From NCBI RefSeq assembly GCF_005877005.1, contig NZ_SSNH01000002.1, positions 1 through 64,000 on the forward strand: a stretch of 64,000 nt of DNA, in the 5' to 3' direction. Within the stretch, counting starts at the first letter, position 1; each line of letters begins with the position of its first letter. Made by a program: the position numbers and the translations under genes. Origin of the DNA: Sinomonas susongensis (GTDB lineage: Bacteria > Actinomycetota > Actinomycetes > Actinomycetales > Micrococcaceae). The notes below the pieces were generated by a model. It was given only the letters and a program-made list of their open reading frames with translations. It had not been told where the DNA came from and ran no database searches. Below, one piece after another: positions 30,158 through 39,099 of this stretch.

Positions 30158-30558
30158 TGAAGATCGAATCGAGGCTCTTCGGGCTTGGTGCCTTCTTCTT
30201 CATCCCAGTCGCGATCGTGTACGGCTGGCTGACCCACTGGTCCGAGTGGGTCGGCATCATGGGCATCTTCCTCCTGGGCGGCCTCGCCGCCATGATCGGT
30301 TCCTACCTCGGAGTGACCGCGCGTCGTGTCGGCGCTCGCCCCGAAGACCGTGAGGACGCCGAGGTGCACGAGGGCGCTGGCGAGCAGGGCCACTTCAGCC
30401 CTTGGAGCTGGTGGCCGATCGTGCTTGGCGCGTCGGCTGCAACGGCCCTTCTCGGAGTCGCAATCGGCTGGTGGATCACGCTGGTCGGCGCCGGTATCGG
30501 CGTCGTCGCCCTCGTCGGATGGGTATTCGAGTACAGCCGCGGAGACCACGCTCACTGA
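30157..30558 (+). CDS. ctaF: Cytochrome c oxidase subunit 4, actinobacterial (CtaF)
   Basis: The 133-residue membrane protein begins MKIESRLFGLGAFFFIPVAI and has four hydrophobic segments in two pairs, joined by a charged loop (RPEDREDAEVHEGAGEQGHFSPWSWWP). This is the actinobacterial accessory subunit IV. The GTG start overlaps the ctaD stop, so translation is coupled. A strong terminator follows at 30604. Confidence 0.92.
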   Translation: MKIESRLFGLGAFFFIPVAIVYGWLTHWSEWVGIMGIFLLGGLAAMIGSYLGVTARRVGARPEDREDAEVHEGAGEQGHFSPWSWWPIVLGASAATALLGVAIGWWITLVGAGIGVVALVGWVFEYSRGDHAH

Positions 30559-30603
30559 GCCTGCTCCGAGAACCTTGAGGACGGCCGCCTAGGCCCCTCG
30601 GAA

Positions 30604-30637
30604 GGGCCCGGCATCCTGAGACCAGGATGCCGGGCCC
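30604..30637 (+). terminator. Terminator of the ctaC-ctaD-ctaF operon
   Basis: A perfect 15-bp stem (30604-30618 with 30623-30637) with loop AGAC is followed by TTT. Its core GGCCCGGCATCC is shared with other hairpins in the window. Confidence 0.85.
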
Positions 30638-30737
30638 TTTGGTTGTCTCAAGGAGCTTTCAACCCGGGGTAGAGGAGCAGACCCACGCTGGGGAGCGTGT
30701 AGCCTTCTTGGTGGTGCAGGGTCATCAGGAGGAACGC

Positions 30738-31526
30738 GTGGAAGACGCCGACAGCATTGCCGGGAGGCTCGACAGGTCCTCGAAGACTGCCATGTACGTC
30801 CAGCTTCGCGAGCTCCTGCGCGAGCACGTTCAGACGAAGCTGACCCCCGGGGCTCCGCTTCCCTCAGAGCGCGAGCTCGCGCACCGCTTCGGCCTCGCCC
30901 GCATGACGGTACGGCAGGCTATCGACGCCCTCGTCGCAGAAGGAGTGCTCGACCGGATCGTAGGGCTGGGGACGTTCGTGAGCCGCCCCAAGCTCGACCT
31001 CCAGATGAAGCTCACCTCGTACAGCGAAGAGATGCAGCGCCGGGGGATGGTTCCCGACGCCAAGGTGCTCAGCTTCGAGGAAATCGGGGCCTCCGCCCAT
31101 TTGGCGAGGGAGCTCCAAGTGGACGAGGGAACGGCCGTGGTCCGCTTTCGGCGGCTCCTGCTTGCCGATCAGGAGCCCATGAGCGTCGACGAGAACTACA
31201 TTCTTGCCCACCGCGTGCCCGGCTTCACCGAAGGCCAGCCTCCGACGTCGCTGTACCAGGTGCTCAGCGAACGGTACGGCCTCGTCATGGAGTGGGGGGA
31301 GGACATGATCGAAGCCACAGCGGCGTCGCCGTCCATCGCGCGCCTGCTCAAGGTCGATATGGGAGCGCCGCTGCTGAAGATCCAACGCCACGCCTACGTC
31401 GCGAAGGCTATGGTCGACTATTCGGTCTCGTATTACCGGGCAGACCGATACAAGCTCTGGGTGCCGCTCCAGCGCCCTGGCGTGCGGACCCCGCGCACCT
31501 ACTCCACTCAGAGATTCACAGGCTGA
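30738..31526 (+). CDS. GntR/HutC family transcriptional regulator
   Basis: The 262-residue protein has an N-terminal winged helix: LREHVQTKLTPGAPLPSERE, then LAHRFGLARMTVRQAIDALV, then VGLGTFVSRP. A C-terminal UTRA effector domain includes LLLADQEPMSVDENYI and YSVSYYRADRYKL. Such proteins, for example DasR or NagR types, sense small metabolites such as phosphorylated sugars; the effector here is unknown. I chose the GTG at 30738, seven bases after AGGAGG. It stands alone between the two respiratory operons, isolated by hairpins on both sides. Confidence 0.88.
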   Translation: MEDADSIAGRLDRSSKTAMYVQLRELLREHVQTKLTPGAPLPSERELAHRFGLARMTVRQAIDALVAEGVLDRIVGLGTFVSRPKLDLQMKLTSYSEEMQRRGMVPDAKVLSFEEIGASAHLARELQVDEGTAVVRFRRLLLADQEPMSVDENYILAHRVPGFTEGQPPTSLYQVLSERYGLVMEWGEDMIEATAASPSIARLLKVDMGAPLLKIQRHAYVAKAMVDYSVSYYRADRYKLWVPLQRPGVRTPRTYSTQRFTG

Positions 31527-31644
31527 GAACGGCTCTCCAGCGGACGCTCAGGCCACGCTGACGCTGGCCGGCGACCGGCAAGAACAGGGGAGTGTCCCCG
31601 AACAGCGCGAACGCTGCCCCTTCGCAGGAGAACCAAGGCAAGAA

Positions 31645-31690
31645 GCCGGAGGGCCCGGCACCGGTGATGACCGGTGCCGGGCCCTCCGGC
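31645..31690. terminator. Bidirectional terminator between gntR and qcrB
   Basis: A perfect 21-bp stem (31645-31665 with 31670-31690) and loop GATG lies between the converging gntR and qcrB genes. It is the strongest hairpin in the window and should end transcription from both sides. Confidence 0.88.
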
Positions 31691-31703
31691 TCAGTGCTTG
31701 GAT

Positions 31704-33377
31704 TCAGTGGCCGGAGCCTGCAGGCGCCGACTCGATGGCCTCGTGATGGCCATGCGCGTGGGCTGCTTCCAGTTCGGCCGGCGAGACCGGCGCGACCCGA
31801 TCCTCGAAGAACCACTTCGAGAGCTTCGCACGGCGGCGCTCGCGACGATCCACGACACCCTTCGCATTCGGCTGCGCCGGAAGGGGGAGAGGCGACTCGA
31901 AGGCGACCAGGCGGTACCGCTTGTACTCGTCCACGGGAGCATGGACCTCGATGAACTCGCCGTGGGGGAGACGTACGATGCGTCCCGTCTCACGCCCGTG
32001 CAGCGCGATCTCGCGGTCCTTCCTCTGGAGGCCGAGCGCGATTCGCTTCGTGACTGTGAAGGCGATGATCGGACCCACGAAGAACAGAGCGCGGAGCCAG
32101 TAAGTCACGTCGTTGAGCGACACGTGGAAGTGGGTGGCAATGAGGTCGGAGCTCGCCGCCGCCCACATGACGCAGTAGAACGTGAATCCGGCCATGCCGA
32201 TCGCAGTGCGGGTCGGTGCGTTGCGGGGACGGTCGAGCACGTGATGCTCACGATTGTCCTTCGTGATCCACCGCTCGAGCCACGGGTAGATGAACAGCAC
32301 CGTGAACACGATGCCGGCGGGAACGAGAGCCGGCAGCAGGATGTTCAGCGAGAGCGTCTGATTGAAGATCATGAACTCGAAGTGCTGGCGGTAGCCCCCG
32401 ATGTCCCCGATGACACCCGGCATGAGTCGCAGAGCGCCGTCGACCCAGCCGATATACCAGTCCGGCTGGGTACCAGCCGAAACAGGGGAGGGGTCGTAAG
32501 GACCGTAGTTCCAGATCGGGTTGATCGTGAACGCTGCAGCCATGGCCGCGAGCACGCCGAAGACGATGAAGAAGAAGCCACCGGCCTTGGCGGCGTACAC
32601 AGGACCCAGGGGATAGCCGACGACGTTGCGGTCGTTGCGGCCGGGGCCGGGGTACTGGGTGTGCTTGTGGACCACGACGAAGATGAGGTGGAGGGCCACC
32701 AGTCCGAGGATCATCGCGGGGATGAGCAGGATGTGGAGCACGTAGAGGCGACCGACGATCGCGGTGCCGGGGAACTCGCCGCCGAAGAGGAACATCGAGA
32801 TCCACGTGCCGATGACCGGAATGGCCATCACGACGCCGTCGATGATGCGCAGGCCGTTGCCGGAGAGGAGGTCGTCAGGCAGCGAGTAGCCCGTGAAGCC
32901 GGCCGCCATGCCCAGGATGAGCAGGACACCACCGATGACCCAGTTCATCTCGCGCGGCTTGCGGAAGGCGCCCGTGAAGAACACGCGCAGCATGTGCACC
33001 GACATCGCCGCTACGAAGAGCAGAGCAGCCCAGTGGTGCAGCTGGCGCATGAACAGGCCACCGCGGATCTCGAACGAGATGTGCAGCGACGACTGGTACG
33101 CGACAGACATGTCCATGCCGCGCAGCGGCACGTACGCACCCTGGTAGGTGGTCTCCGCCATCGACGGGTTGAAGAAGAAGGTCAGGAACGTGCCCGACAG
33201 CAGCAGGATGACGAAGCTGTAGAGCGCGACCTCGCCGAACATGAACGACCAGTGGTCAGGGAAGACCTTCCGGCCGAACTCGCGCGTGACCGAGGAAAGG
33301 CCAGTGCGCTGATCGACGAATTCGGCGATGCGGCCGACCTTCGTCGGCGGCTGATAAGAGGTAGGGGTGCTGCTCAC
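31704..33377 (-). CDS. qcrB: Cytochrome bc1 complex cytochrome b subunit
   Basis: The 557-residue subunit holds both b hemes and the quinol sites of the actinobacterial bc1 complex, the target family of drugs such as telacebec in mycobacteria. Heme ligands appear in MRQLHHWAALLFVAAMSVHMLRV and VLHILLIPAMILGLVALHLIFVVVHKH. The Qo motif region is SLPDDLLSGNG. A long cytoplasmic C-terminus ends His-rich. The GTG start overlaps the qcrA stop by four bases. Confidence 0.96.
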   Translation of the reverse strand: MSSTPTSYQPPTKVGRIAEFVDQRTGLSSVTREFGRKVFPDHWSFMFGEVALYSFVILLLSGTFLTFFFNPSMAETTYQGAYVPLRGMDMSVAYQSSLHISFEIRGGLFMRQLHHWAALLFVAAMSVHMLRVFFTGAFRKPREMNWVIGGVLLILGMAAGFTGYSLPDDLLSGNGLRIIDGVVMAIPVIGTWISMFLFGGEFPGTAIVGRLYVLHILLIPAMILGLVALHLIFVVVHKHTQYPGPGRNDRNVVGYPLGPVYAAKAGGFFFIVFGVLAAMAAAFTINPIWNYGPYDPSPVSAGTQPDWYIGWVDGALRLMPGVIGDIGGYRQHFEFMIFNQTLSLNILLPALVPAGIVFTVLFIYPWLERWITKDNREHHVLDRPRNAPTRTAIGMAGFTFYCVMWAAASSDLIATHFHVSLNDVTYWLRALFFVGPIIAFTVTKRIALGLQRKDREIALHGRETGRIVRLPHGEFIEVHAPVDEYKRYRLVAFESPLPLPAQPNAKGVVDRRERRRAKLSKWFFEDRVAPVSPAELEAAHAHGHHEAIESAPAGSGH

Positions 33378-34429
33378 GAGTACTCACGCTCCCAGTAGCT
33401 CGGTCCAACGGGTTCGTGGAAGTCCGACGTGGCGACGAGGTAGCCGTCAGAGTCAACTTCGATCGGCAGCTGCGGGAGCGGACGGCTCGCCGGGCCGAAG
33501 ATCACCTGGCACTCGTGCGTGAGGTCGAACGTCGACTGGTGGCACGGGCACAGGAGGTGGTGGGTCTGCTGCTCGTAGAGTGCAACGGGGCAGCCGACGT
33601 GCGTGCAGATCTTGGAGTACGCGACGATGCCGTTGTAGCTCCAGGTCTCGCGGCCCGGTGAGATGTGGAGATCCTCGGGGTTCAGGCGCATCAGCAGGAC
33701 GACGGCCTTGGCCTTCTCGTTGTTTCTGTTCTCCTTCAGGTCGTTGAGACCCTCGGGGATCACGTGGAACGCCGAGCCGATGGTGACGTCCGCTGCCCTG
33801 ATCGGCGTGCCGTCAGGATCACGGGTGAGACGGACCTTCTTGCCGGTCTGGGCGTTCGGGGCCCACATCGTATGGCGGAGGATGTCCGTCGCGTTGGGGC
33901 CGAGGTCGCCGAACACGGCGAGGGCAGGCAGCGGAGCCAGCGCAAGAGCACCGATGAGGGTGTTCCGGATGAGGGGGCGGCGCTTGATGCCGGTCTCCTC
34001 GATGATGTCGTCGACGATCTTGACTGCGGCTTGGCGGTCGTCCTCGTTGCGCACCGCGTGGCGCGCCTCCGAGACCTCGTGATCGGGCATCAGCGACTTC
34101 GCCCAATGCACGATGCCCGTACCAATCCCGAGCATCGCAAAGGCGGTGCTGAGACCCAGCAGAATGTTCTGCGTGCGAATCGTGTCAACGGTCGAAGTGG
34201 GACCGAGATCGATGGCGAAGTACGAGACGAGGAACACCACTGTGCCGATCACCGAAATGATGAACAGTGCGGTGACCTGGCGCTCAGCACGCTTCGCGGC
34301 CTTGGGGTCGGTGTCGGACAGACGCAGGCGGTGCGGCGGGATCCCCGGATCCTCGAACACACCCCCGGCCTGACCAGCCGTAGCTACGGTGCCCCCATGC
34401 TGTGGGGCGCCGTCACTAGGGTTGCCCAT
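33374..34429 (-). CDS. qcrA: Cytochrome bc1 complex Rieske iron-sulfur subunit
   Basis: The roughly 351-residue protein has three N-terminal membrane helices, a feature of actinobacterial Rieske proteins, and a C-terminal 2Fe-2S domain. The cluster ligands are in CTHVGCPVALYEQQ and LLCPCHQSTFDL. I chose the ATG at 34429, preceded by GAGGGGAATT; an ATG at 34441 would add four residues but has its AGGAAGG directly against the codon. It lies between qcrC and qcrB in one operon. Confidence 0.94.
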   Translation of the reverse strand: MGNPSDGAPQHGGTVATAGQAGGVFEDPGIPPHRLRLSDTDPKAAKRAERQVTALFIISVIGTVVFLVSYFAIDLGPTSTVDTIRTQNILLGLSTAFAMLGIGTGIVHWAKSLMPDHEVSEARHAVRNEDDRQAAVKIVDDIIEETGIKRRPLIRNTLIGALALAPLPALAVFGDLGPNATDILRHTMWAPNAQTGKKVRLTRDPDGTPIRAADVTIGSAFHVIPEGLNDLKENRNNEKAKAVVLLMRLNPEDLHISPGRETWSYNGIVAYSKICTHVGCPVALYEQQTHHLLCPCHQSTFDLTHECQVIFGPASRPLPQLPIEVDSDGYLVATSDFHEPVGPSYWEREYS

Positions 34430-34522
34430 AATTCCCCTCATCCTTCCTGTGCCCCGGGGCCCCGGGGACGATGTTCAATTCAATCGGCCGCGTCGGCGGC
34501 CGAACGTGTGAGCGGGCCTTCG

Positions 34523-35308
34523 TCAGGAGGTCCGGGACGTGAGCCAGATGGTGAAGGCGATGATGACGCCGAGACCAGCGACCCACATGAAGAGGCCCTC
34601 CGACACGGGGCCGAGGCCTCCGAGCTCGGCGCCGCCCGGCGAACCCTGCTTCTCGATGGTCTGGAGGTAGGTGATGATGTCGCGCTTGCCCTCAGGCGAG
34701 ATGTTCGCGTCGCTGAAGACGGGCATGTTCTGAGGTCCGGTCTCCATCGCCTCGTAGATGTGCTGCGCCGTGACGCCAGCGAGCGGGGGAGCGAACTTGC
34801 CTCGGGTGAGCGCACCGCCGGCAGCCGCAGCGTTGTGGCACATTGCGCAGTTCACGCGGAAGAGCTCGCCACCGTGCGTGGCGTCGCCCTGGCCATCGGT
34901 CATTGCCGGATCCGGAAGCGACGGGCCGGCTCCGAGCGACGCGACATACGCGGCGAGCTGACGCGTCTGCGTGTCATTGAACTGGGCCGGCTTCTGCTCG
35001 GCCTGAGGGCCGTTTGCCGCCATCGGCATACGTCCCGTGCCCACCTGGAAGTCCACAGCGGCGGCGCCCACACCGACAAGCGACGGCGCCGCGGGGGAGC
35101 CCTGCGCGCCCATGCCGTGGCACGTGGCACAGTTCGCCACGAAGAGCTTCTGCCCGGCGGTCACGTCGGCAGCGGAGAATCCAGTATCCGCTTTGGCCTT
35201 GTTGGCGGAGCTCGCCACCGAGTAGAGGGCACCGGTCAGCAGGAGCCCCATGACCAGCAGCGCCACGACTGCCAGCGGATGCCGCCGCTTCTGTGAGAGT
35301 GACTTCAC
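34523..35308 (-). CDS. qcrC: Cytochrome bc1 complex diheme cytochrome c subunit
   Basis: The 261-residue protein has an N-terminal membrane helix, two c-type heme sites (NCATCHGMG and NCAMCHNAA) and a C-terminal anchor (GLFMWVAGLGVIIAFTIWL). In actinobacteria this fused diheme protein replaces soluble cytochrome c and passes electrons directly to CuA of the oxidase. It lies 78 bases after ctaE in the same direction. Confidence 0.95.
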   Translation of the reverse strand: MKSLSQKRRHPLAVVALLVMGLLLTGALYSVASSANKAKADTGFSAADVTAGQKLFVANCATCHGMGAQGSPAAPSLVGVGAAAVDFQVGTGRMPMAANGPQAEQKPAQFNDTQTRQLAAYVASLGAGPSLPDPAMTDGQGDATHGGELFRVNCAMCHNAAAAGGALTRGKFAPPLAGVTAQHIYEAMETGPQNMPVFSDANISPEGKRDIITYLQTIEKQGSPGGAELGGLGPVSEGLFMWVAGLGVIIAFTIWLTSRTS

Positions 35309-35386
35309 GTAATCGTTCCTATCCTTCTGTACCGCGGCCGCTGGGGCGCGCTGTCAAAGTTCTGCTGCCGGCCGAAGCGGCATGTG

Positions 35387-36052
35387 CTACTTCAGGACGT
35401 AGATGACCAGGAAGAGCCCGATCCACACGACGTCGACGAAGTGCCAGTAGTACGAGGTGACGATGGCCGACGTAGCTTCATAGTGCCCGAAGCGCTTCGC
35501 GGCGAACGCCCGCCCGATGATGAAGAGGAAGGCGATGAGGCCGCCGATGACGTGCATGCCGTGGAAGCCGGTCGTGATGTAGAAGGCCGAGCCGTAGGCG
35601 TTCGACGAGAGCGTGATGTGCTCCGACACGAGCGTCGTGTACTCGGTGGCCTGCCCGGCGACGAAGAATGCGCCCATGAGGAACGTCAGGACGAACCACT
35701 CGACCATGCCCCACCGGGCGAACTGGAACAGGCCCCCGGTCCGGCGCGCCTGGAGCCGCTCCGCGGCGAACACGCCCATCTGGCAGGTGAACGAGCTCGA
35801 GACGAGCACGATGGTGTTCACCAGCGCGTAGGGGAAGTCCAGGTGGGACGTCTCAGTGGCCCACAGGCCAAGGGTCCCTGCTCCGCCCGTCGAGATCTGA
35901 CCGGACGCACGGAGGGTGAAGTACATGGCAAAGAGGCCGGCGAAGAACATCAGCTCGCTCGAGAGCCACACCACGGTCCCGACGGAGACCATATTGGGGC
36001 GGTTCAGCGTGGGATGTGCCGGGGTTGTCGGGGCATGAGTCGCTGTCGTCAC
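35387..36052 (-). CDS. ctaE: Cytochrome c oxidase subunit III
   Basis: The 221-residue protein has seven hydrophobic segments, including [20 protein letters not shown], the [20 protein letters not shown] helix and [19 protein letters not shown], the usual subunit III signatures. I chose the GTG at 36052 ([14 protein letters not shown]), which has CATAAT exactly six bases upstream and so could be leaderless. A longer in-frame start at 36088 would place the promoter inside the gene. It heads ctaE-qcrC-qcrA-qcrB. Confidence 0.93.
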   Translation of the reverse strand: MTTATHAPTTPAHPTLNRPNMVSVGTVVWLSSELMFFAGLFAMYFTLRASGQISTGGAGTLGLWATETSHLDFPYALVNTIVLVSSSFTCQMGVFAAERLQARRTGGLFQFARWGMVEWFVLTFLMGAFFVAGQATEYTTLVSEHITLSSNAYGSAFYITTGFHGMHVIGGLIAFLFIIGRAFAAKRFGHYEATSAIVTSYYWHFVDVVWIGLFLVIYVLK

Positions 36053-36058
36053 AAGGAC

Positions 36059-36088
36059 ATTATGTCTACAAACGGCGGGTTCGCCCAA
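36059..36088 (-). promoter_or_regulatory. Promoter of ctaE-qcrCAB
   Basis: On the minus strand TTGGGC (36088-36083) and CATAAT (36064-36059) are 18 bases apart, and the ctaE GTG starts six bases after the -10 box. The expected transcript begins at the start codon. Confidence 0.6.
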
Positions 36089-36186
36089 CGCGAACCGCCT
36101 CTTCTGGGAACTTTTTCTACAAACCCTCGAAATTCCGCGGAACCTGGCCCGTCCGTCATCCGTTCGCCCGCGGACAAGTGGGTGGA

Positions 36187-36192
36187 TAGCAT
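36187..36192 (+). promoter_or_regulatory. -10 box of trpD
   Basis: TAGCAT ends six bases before the trpD GTG at 36199, the same spacing as at ctaE. The -35 match (TTCGCC, 36163-36168) is weak. Part of the spacer, CAGGGA, could also act as a Shine-Dalgarno sequence for a longer transcript. Confidence 0.45.
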
Positions 36193-36198
36193 CAGGGA

Positions 36199-37257
36199 GT
36201 GACCACTCAGGACCAAGGAGCCAACCCCCTGCACAGTTGGCGGACCCTCATCGGATCCCTCGTGAGGGGCCAGGACCTCTCGCAGGAGCAGACCAGCTGG
36301 GCCATGGACACGATCATGTCCGGCAATGCGACCGAGGCCCAGATCGCGGGTTTCCTGGTCGGCCTGAAGGCCAAAGGCGAGACGGTCGAGGAGCTGACCG
36401 GCCTTGTGGACACCATGGTTGCCCGAGCCACGCCGATCTCCGTCGAGGGCGAGAAGCTGGACATCGTCGGCACGGGCGGGGACCAGCAGAACACTGTGAA
36501 CATCTCGAGCACGGCGGCGCTCGTCTTGGCCGGGGCCGGGGCGAGGGTCGTGAAGCACGGGAACCGGGCCGCGTCGTCGTCGGCCGGCTCGGCGGACGTC
36601 CTCGAGGCCCTCGGGGTACGGCTCGACATGAGTGTGGAGCGGGTCGCGGCGTCGGCCGTCGAATGCGGGATCACCTTCTGCTTCGCCCAGGTGTTCCACC
36701 CGTCCTTCCGGCACACCGCGGTGCCCCGCCGCGAGCTCGCGATCCCGACTGCCTTCAACATCCTGGGCCCGCTCACCAACCCGGCCCGCGTCCAGGCGTC
36801 GGCGGTGGGCTCCGCAGATCCGCGCATGGCGCCTCTCATCGCCGGGGTGCTTGCCAACCGGGGGAGCAGGGGGCTCGTCTTCCGTGGCGACGACGGCCTT
36901 GACGAGCTGACCATCACGACCACTTCCCGTGTGTGGGAGGTCCGCGACGGGAATGTCGAAGAGTCGGTCATCGATCCGCTCGATCTCGGAATCTCCCGTG
37001 CCCCGCTCGATGCCCTCCGGGGCGGCGACGCCCAGCACAATGCCGCCGTCGTCCGCAGCGTTCTCGACGGCGACAAGGGGCCGGTGCGCGACGCCGTCGT
37101 CCTCAACGCCGCGGCCGGACTCGTCGCGTTCGACCTCACGGCAGAAGGCCCCCTGACCGACCGGCTTGCGGTTGCAAAGCGCAAGGCCGAAGAGGCCATC
37201 GATTCAGGAGCCGCCGCGCGGTCCCTGCGGACCTGGGTGGAGTTCAGCCGCGGCTGA
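36199..37257 (+). CDS. trpD: Anthranilate phosphoribosyltransferase
   Basis: The 352-residue enzyme joins anthranilate to PRPP in tryptophan synthesis. The PRPP-binding loop is [17 protein letters not shown], followed by [20 protein letters not shown] and the anthranilate channel residues of [26 protein letters not shown] is a third signature. No other trp gene is adjacent, so this gene is separated from the rest of the pathway. It is divergent from ctaE. Confidence 0.95.
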   Translation: MTTQDQGANPLHSWRTLIGSLVRGQDLSQEQTSWAMDTIMSGNATEAQIAGFLVGLKAKGETVEELTGLVDTMVARATPISVEGEKLDIVGTGGDQQNTVNISSTAALVLAGAGARVVKHGNRAASSSAGSADVLEALGVRLDMSVERVAASAVECGITFCFAQVFHPSFRHTAVPRRELAIPTAFNILGPLTNPARVQASAVGSADPRMAPLIAGVLANRGSRGLVFRGDDGLDELTITTTSRVWEVRDGNVEESVIDPLDLGISRAPLDALRGGDAQHNAAVVRSVLDGDKGPVRDAVVLNAAAGLVAFDLTAEGPLTDRLAVAKRKAEEAIDSGAAARSLRTWVEFSRG

Positions 37258-37277
37258 CGCCGCTGCCAGCGGGGCTG

Positions 37278-37556
37278 CTATTCGAGGCCGATCGAGAAGG
37301 CCGCCTCGAGGTCGTGGCGCGAATACGCGCGGAAGGCGATGTGCGTCGTCGTCTCCACGACGCCCTCCACCTTCGAGAGCTGGTCCGCGACGACGTCGGC
37401 GAGCTCCTCATGCTGCTGCACGCGGGCGATGGCAATGAGATCCCACTCACCGGTCACCGAATAGACCTCGCTGACCCCTGGGATCGCGGAGATCTTCTCG
37501 GCCGCCTCCGGGATCTTGTTCGATTCCGTGCGAATGAAGACGAATGCGGTGATCAT
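37278..37556 (-). CDS. Stand-alone Lrp/AsnC ligand-binding (RAM) domain protein
   Basis: The 92-residue protein consists only of the effector-binding domain of Lrp/AsnC regulators (MITAFVFIRTESNKIPEAAE, VSEVYSVTGEWDLIAIARV, VEGVVETTTHIAF) and has no DNA-binding domain. Such small proteins form oligomers that bind amino acids or modulate full-length Lrp proteins. I chose the ATG at 37556, preceded by GGAGG. It converges with trpD, which suggests but does not prove an amino-acid link. Confidence 0.85.
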   Translation of the reverse strand: MITAFVFIRTESNKIPEAAEKISAIPGVSEVYSVTGEWDLIAIARVQQHEELADVVADQLSKVEGVVETTTHIAFRAYSRHDLEAAFSIGLE

Positions 37557-37593
37557 GGTCCTCCGATCGAGTCCTGTTGTGCTCCGGTCCACC

Positions 37594-38007
37594 CTAGCGC
37601 CCGAGCCCTCGGGGGCGTCCCGCGACCCGAGCGATCAGGCGGGCGACGGCTCGCCAGCCGACGAGGAACAACCCGAGGAAGCACAGGGCGACCACGAGGA
37701 ACGCCACGGCAAGGCCCTGCCCGGTCACCGCGCGGAGCAGCATCCCGATGAGATAGGCCCCGAGCCAGACGCTCACGCCCGCAGGCCAGAGTGCCAGCGG
37801 TCGGCGGCGGACCACGGGGAGCAGCCACCCGGCAGCGGCCCCGACGAGGAAGGGCCATGCCGTCCCGAGCACGCCCAACACGGGGTTCGCCTCGCTGTGG
37901 AACCCGCGGCCCAGAGCGGCGAAGACAAGGATGACGACGGCGTCCCCCACGAGGGCGACCACGGTCGTCCGGGCACGTCGGGACAGGGCGGCAGTATCAG
38001 TGGTCAC
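37594..38007 (-). CDS. DUF3054 family membrane protein
   Basis: The 137-residue protein has four hydrophobic segments (VVALVGDAVVILVFAALGR, GVLGTAWPFLVGAAAGWLLPVV, VSVWLGAYLIGMLLRAVTG, AFLVVALCFLGLFLVGW). The pattern GRGFHSEANPVLGVL is typical of DUF3054. The function is unknown. It lies upstream of the Lrp-like gene on the same strand and may be cotranscribed with it. Confidence 0.75.
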   Translation of the reverse strand: MTTDTAALSRRARTTVVALVGDAVVILVFAALGRGFHSEANPVLGVLGTAWPFLVGAAAGWLLPVVRRRPLALWPAGVSVWLGAYLIGMLLRAVTGQGLAVAFLVVALCFLGLFLVGWRAVARLIARVAGRPRGLGR

Positions 38008-38154
38008 GACTCAAGCGTACGGGCGGGGGCCTCGGTGACCCGCACTGAGTGACGCGGCAGGGAGTCATGTGCCAGCCCCTTCTCTGCAGGGGTCGGAAGC
38101 GGGACAATCCGAGCTGTCCGGAAGACCGGCGCACCCACTCACCGAGGAGGACCG

Positions 38155-38631
38155 ATGCCGGAGATCGTCCCCTGCCTCTGGTTCGACACCCAGGCCGAGG
38201 AAGCAGCCGAGTTCTACGTCTCGGTCTTCCCCAACTCGAAGGTGACCTCGATCGACCGCTACGGGGAAGGCGGACCACGACCGGCAGGCATGGTCCTGAC
38301 CGCGGCGTTCGAACTCGACGGCAAGGCGTTCGTTGCCCTGAACGGCGGCCCCGAGTTCACCTTCGACGAAGCGGTCTCCATGCAGGTGTTCTGCGCCGAC
38401 CAGGACGAAGTGGACCACTACTGGACGTCCCTGACGGCCGACGGCGGCGCGGAGAGCCAATGCGGTTGGCTCAAGGATCGCTTCGGGTTCTCCTGGCAGA
38501 TCGTGCCGACGCGCCTGACGGAGCTTCTGCAGGACCCCGACCCAGCCCGGGCGGAGCGTGCGATGAGGGCGATGCTCCGCATGCGCAAGATCGTCATCGC
38601 CGAGATCGAAGCAGCAGCCGCCGCGGCGTGA
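38155..38631 (+). CDS. VOC family protein (PhnB-like)
   Basis: The 158-residue protein has the PhnB-type vicinal oxygen chelate pattern: VPCLWFDTQAEEAAEFYVSV, GMVLTAAFELDGKAFVALNGGP and CGWLKDRFGFSWQIVP. Family members are often mislabelled 3-demethylubiquinone methyltransferases; most have no proven activity. GAGGAGG precedes the ATG. It is the first gene of a co-directional group with a YciI-like protein and an ECF sigma factor, a recurrent combination in actinobacteria. Confidence 0.85.
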   Translation: MPEIVPCLWFDTQAEEAAEFYVSVFPNSKVTSIDRYGEGGPRPAGMVLTAAFELDGKAFVALNGGPEFTFDEAVSMQVFCADQDEVDHYWTSLTADGGAESQCGWLKDRFGFSWQIVPTRLTELLQDPDPARAERAMRAMLRMRKIVIAEIEAAAAAA

Positions 38632-38733
38632 TGCAGACCGGGATTCTCGGGTCCGCATGTCGAAATTGCGCCCTTCCGTTCGTCCATAAGGTGAGGGCCA
38701 TCCGGCTCCCACCGACAGAGGAGGCTACTAGCC

Positions 38734-39099
38734 ATGACTCAGTACCTGATCGCCATGTACCAGCCCGACGGCGTCGTCCCACCGCCCGAGGTCCTCGGCC
38801 CGATCATGGAGAAGCTCGAAGCGTTCAACGCTGATCTGCGCGCGGCCGACGCCCTCGTCTTCTCCAACGGCCTCACCGACGCCGCGTCGGCAACGGTCAT
38901 CCGTCACAACGGGCACGACGTCATGGTGACAGACGGACCGTACGCCGAGGGCAAGGAGCACCTCGGGGGGTTCGAGATCGTCGAGGCGCCGGACCTGGAC
39001 GGGGCTCTAACGTGGGCCAGGCGCCTTGCCGAGACAACAGGACTGCCCATAGAGGTGCGGGCGTTCGCGGAGGCGCCCGGGGCGGCCGGGCAGGCGTGA
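38734..39099 (+). CDS. YciI family (DGPF domain) protein
   Basis: The 121-residue protein shows MTQYLIAMYQPDG and the DGPYAEGKEHLGGFEIVEAPD motif of the DGPF/YciI family. Its genes are typically found beside ECF42-type sigma factors, as here, where the stop overlaps the sigma-factor GTG. The biochemical role is unknown; they are presumed partners or targets of the sigma factor. Confidence 0.88.
   Translation: MTQYLIAMYQPDGVVPPPEVLGPIMEKLEAFNADLRAADALVFSNGLTDAASATVIRHNGHDVMVTDGPYAEGKEHLGGFEIVEAPDLDGALTWARRLAETTGLPIEVRAFAEAPGAAGQA

Noticed and set aside
31674-33398. 574-codon open frame antisense to qcrB
   Set aside because: Charged low-complexity composition typical of an antisense shadow of a membrane protein gene.
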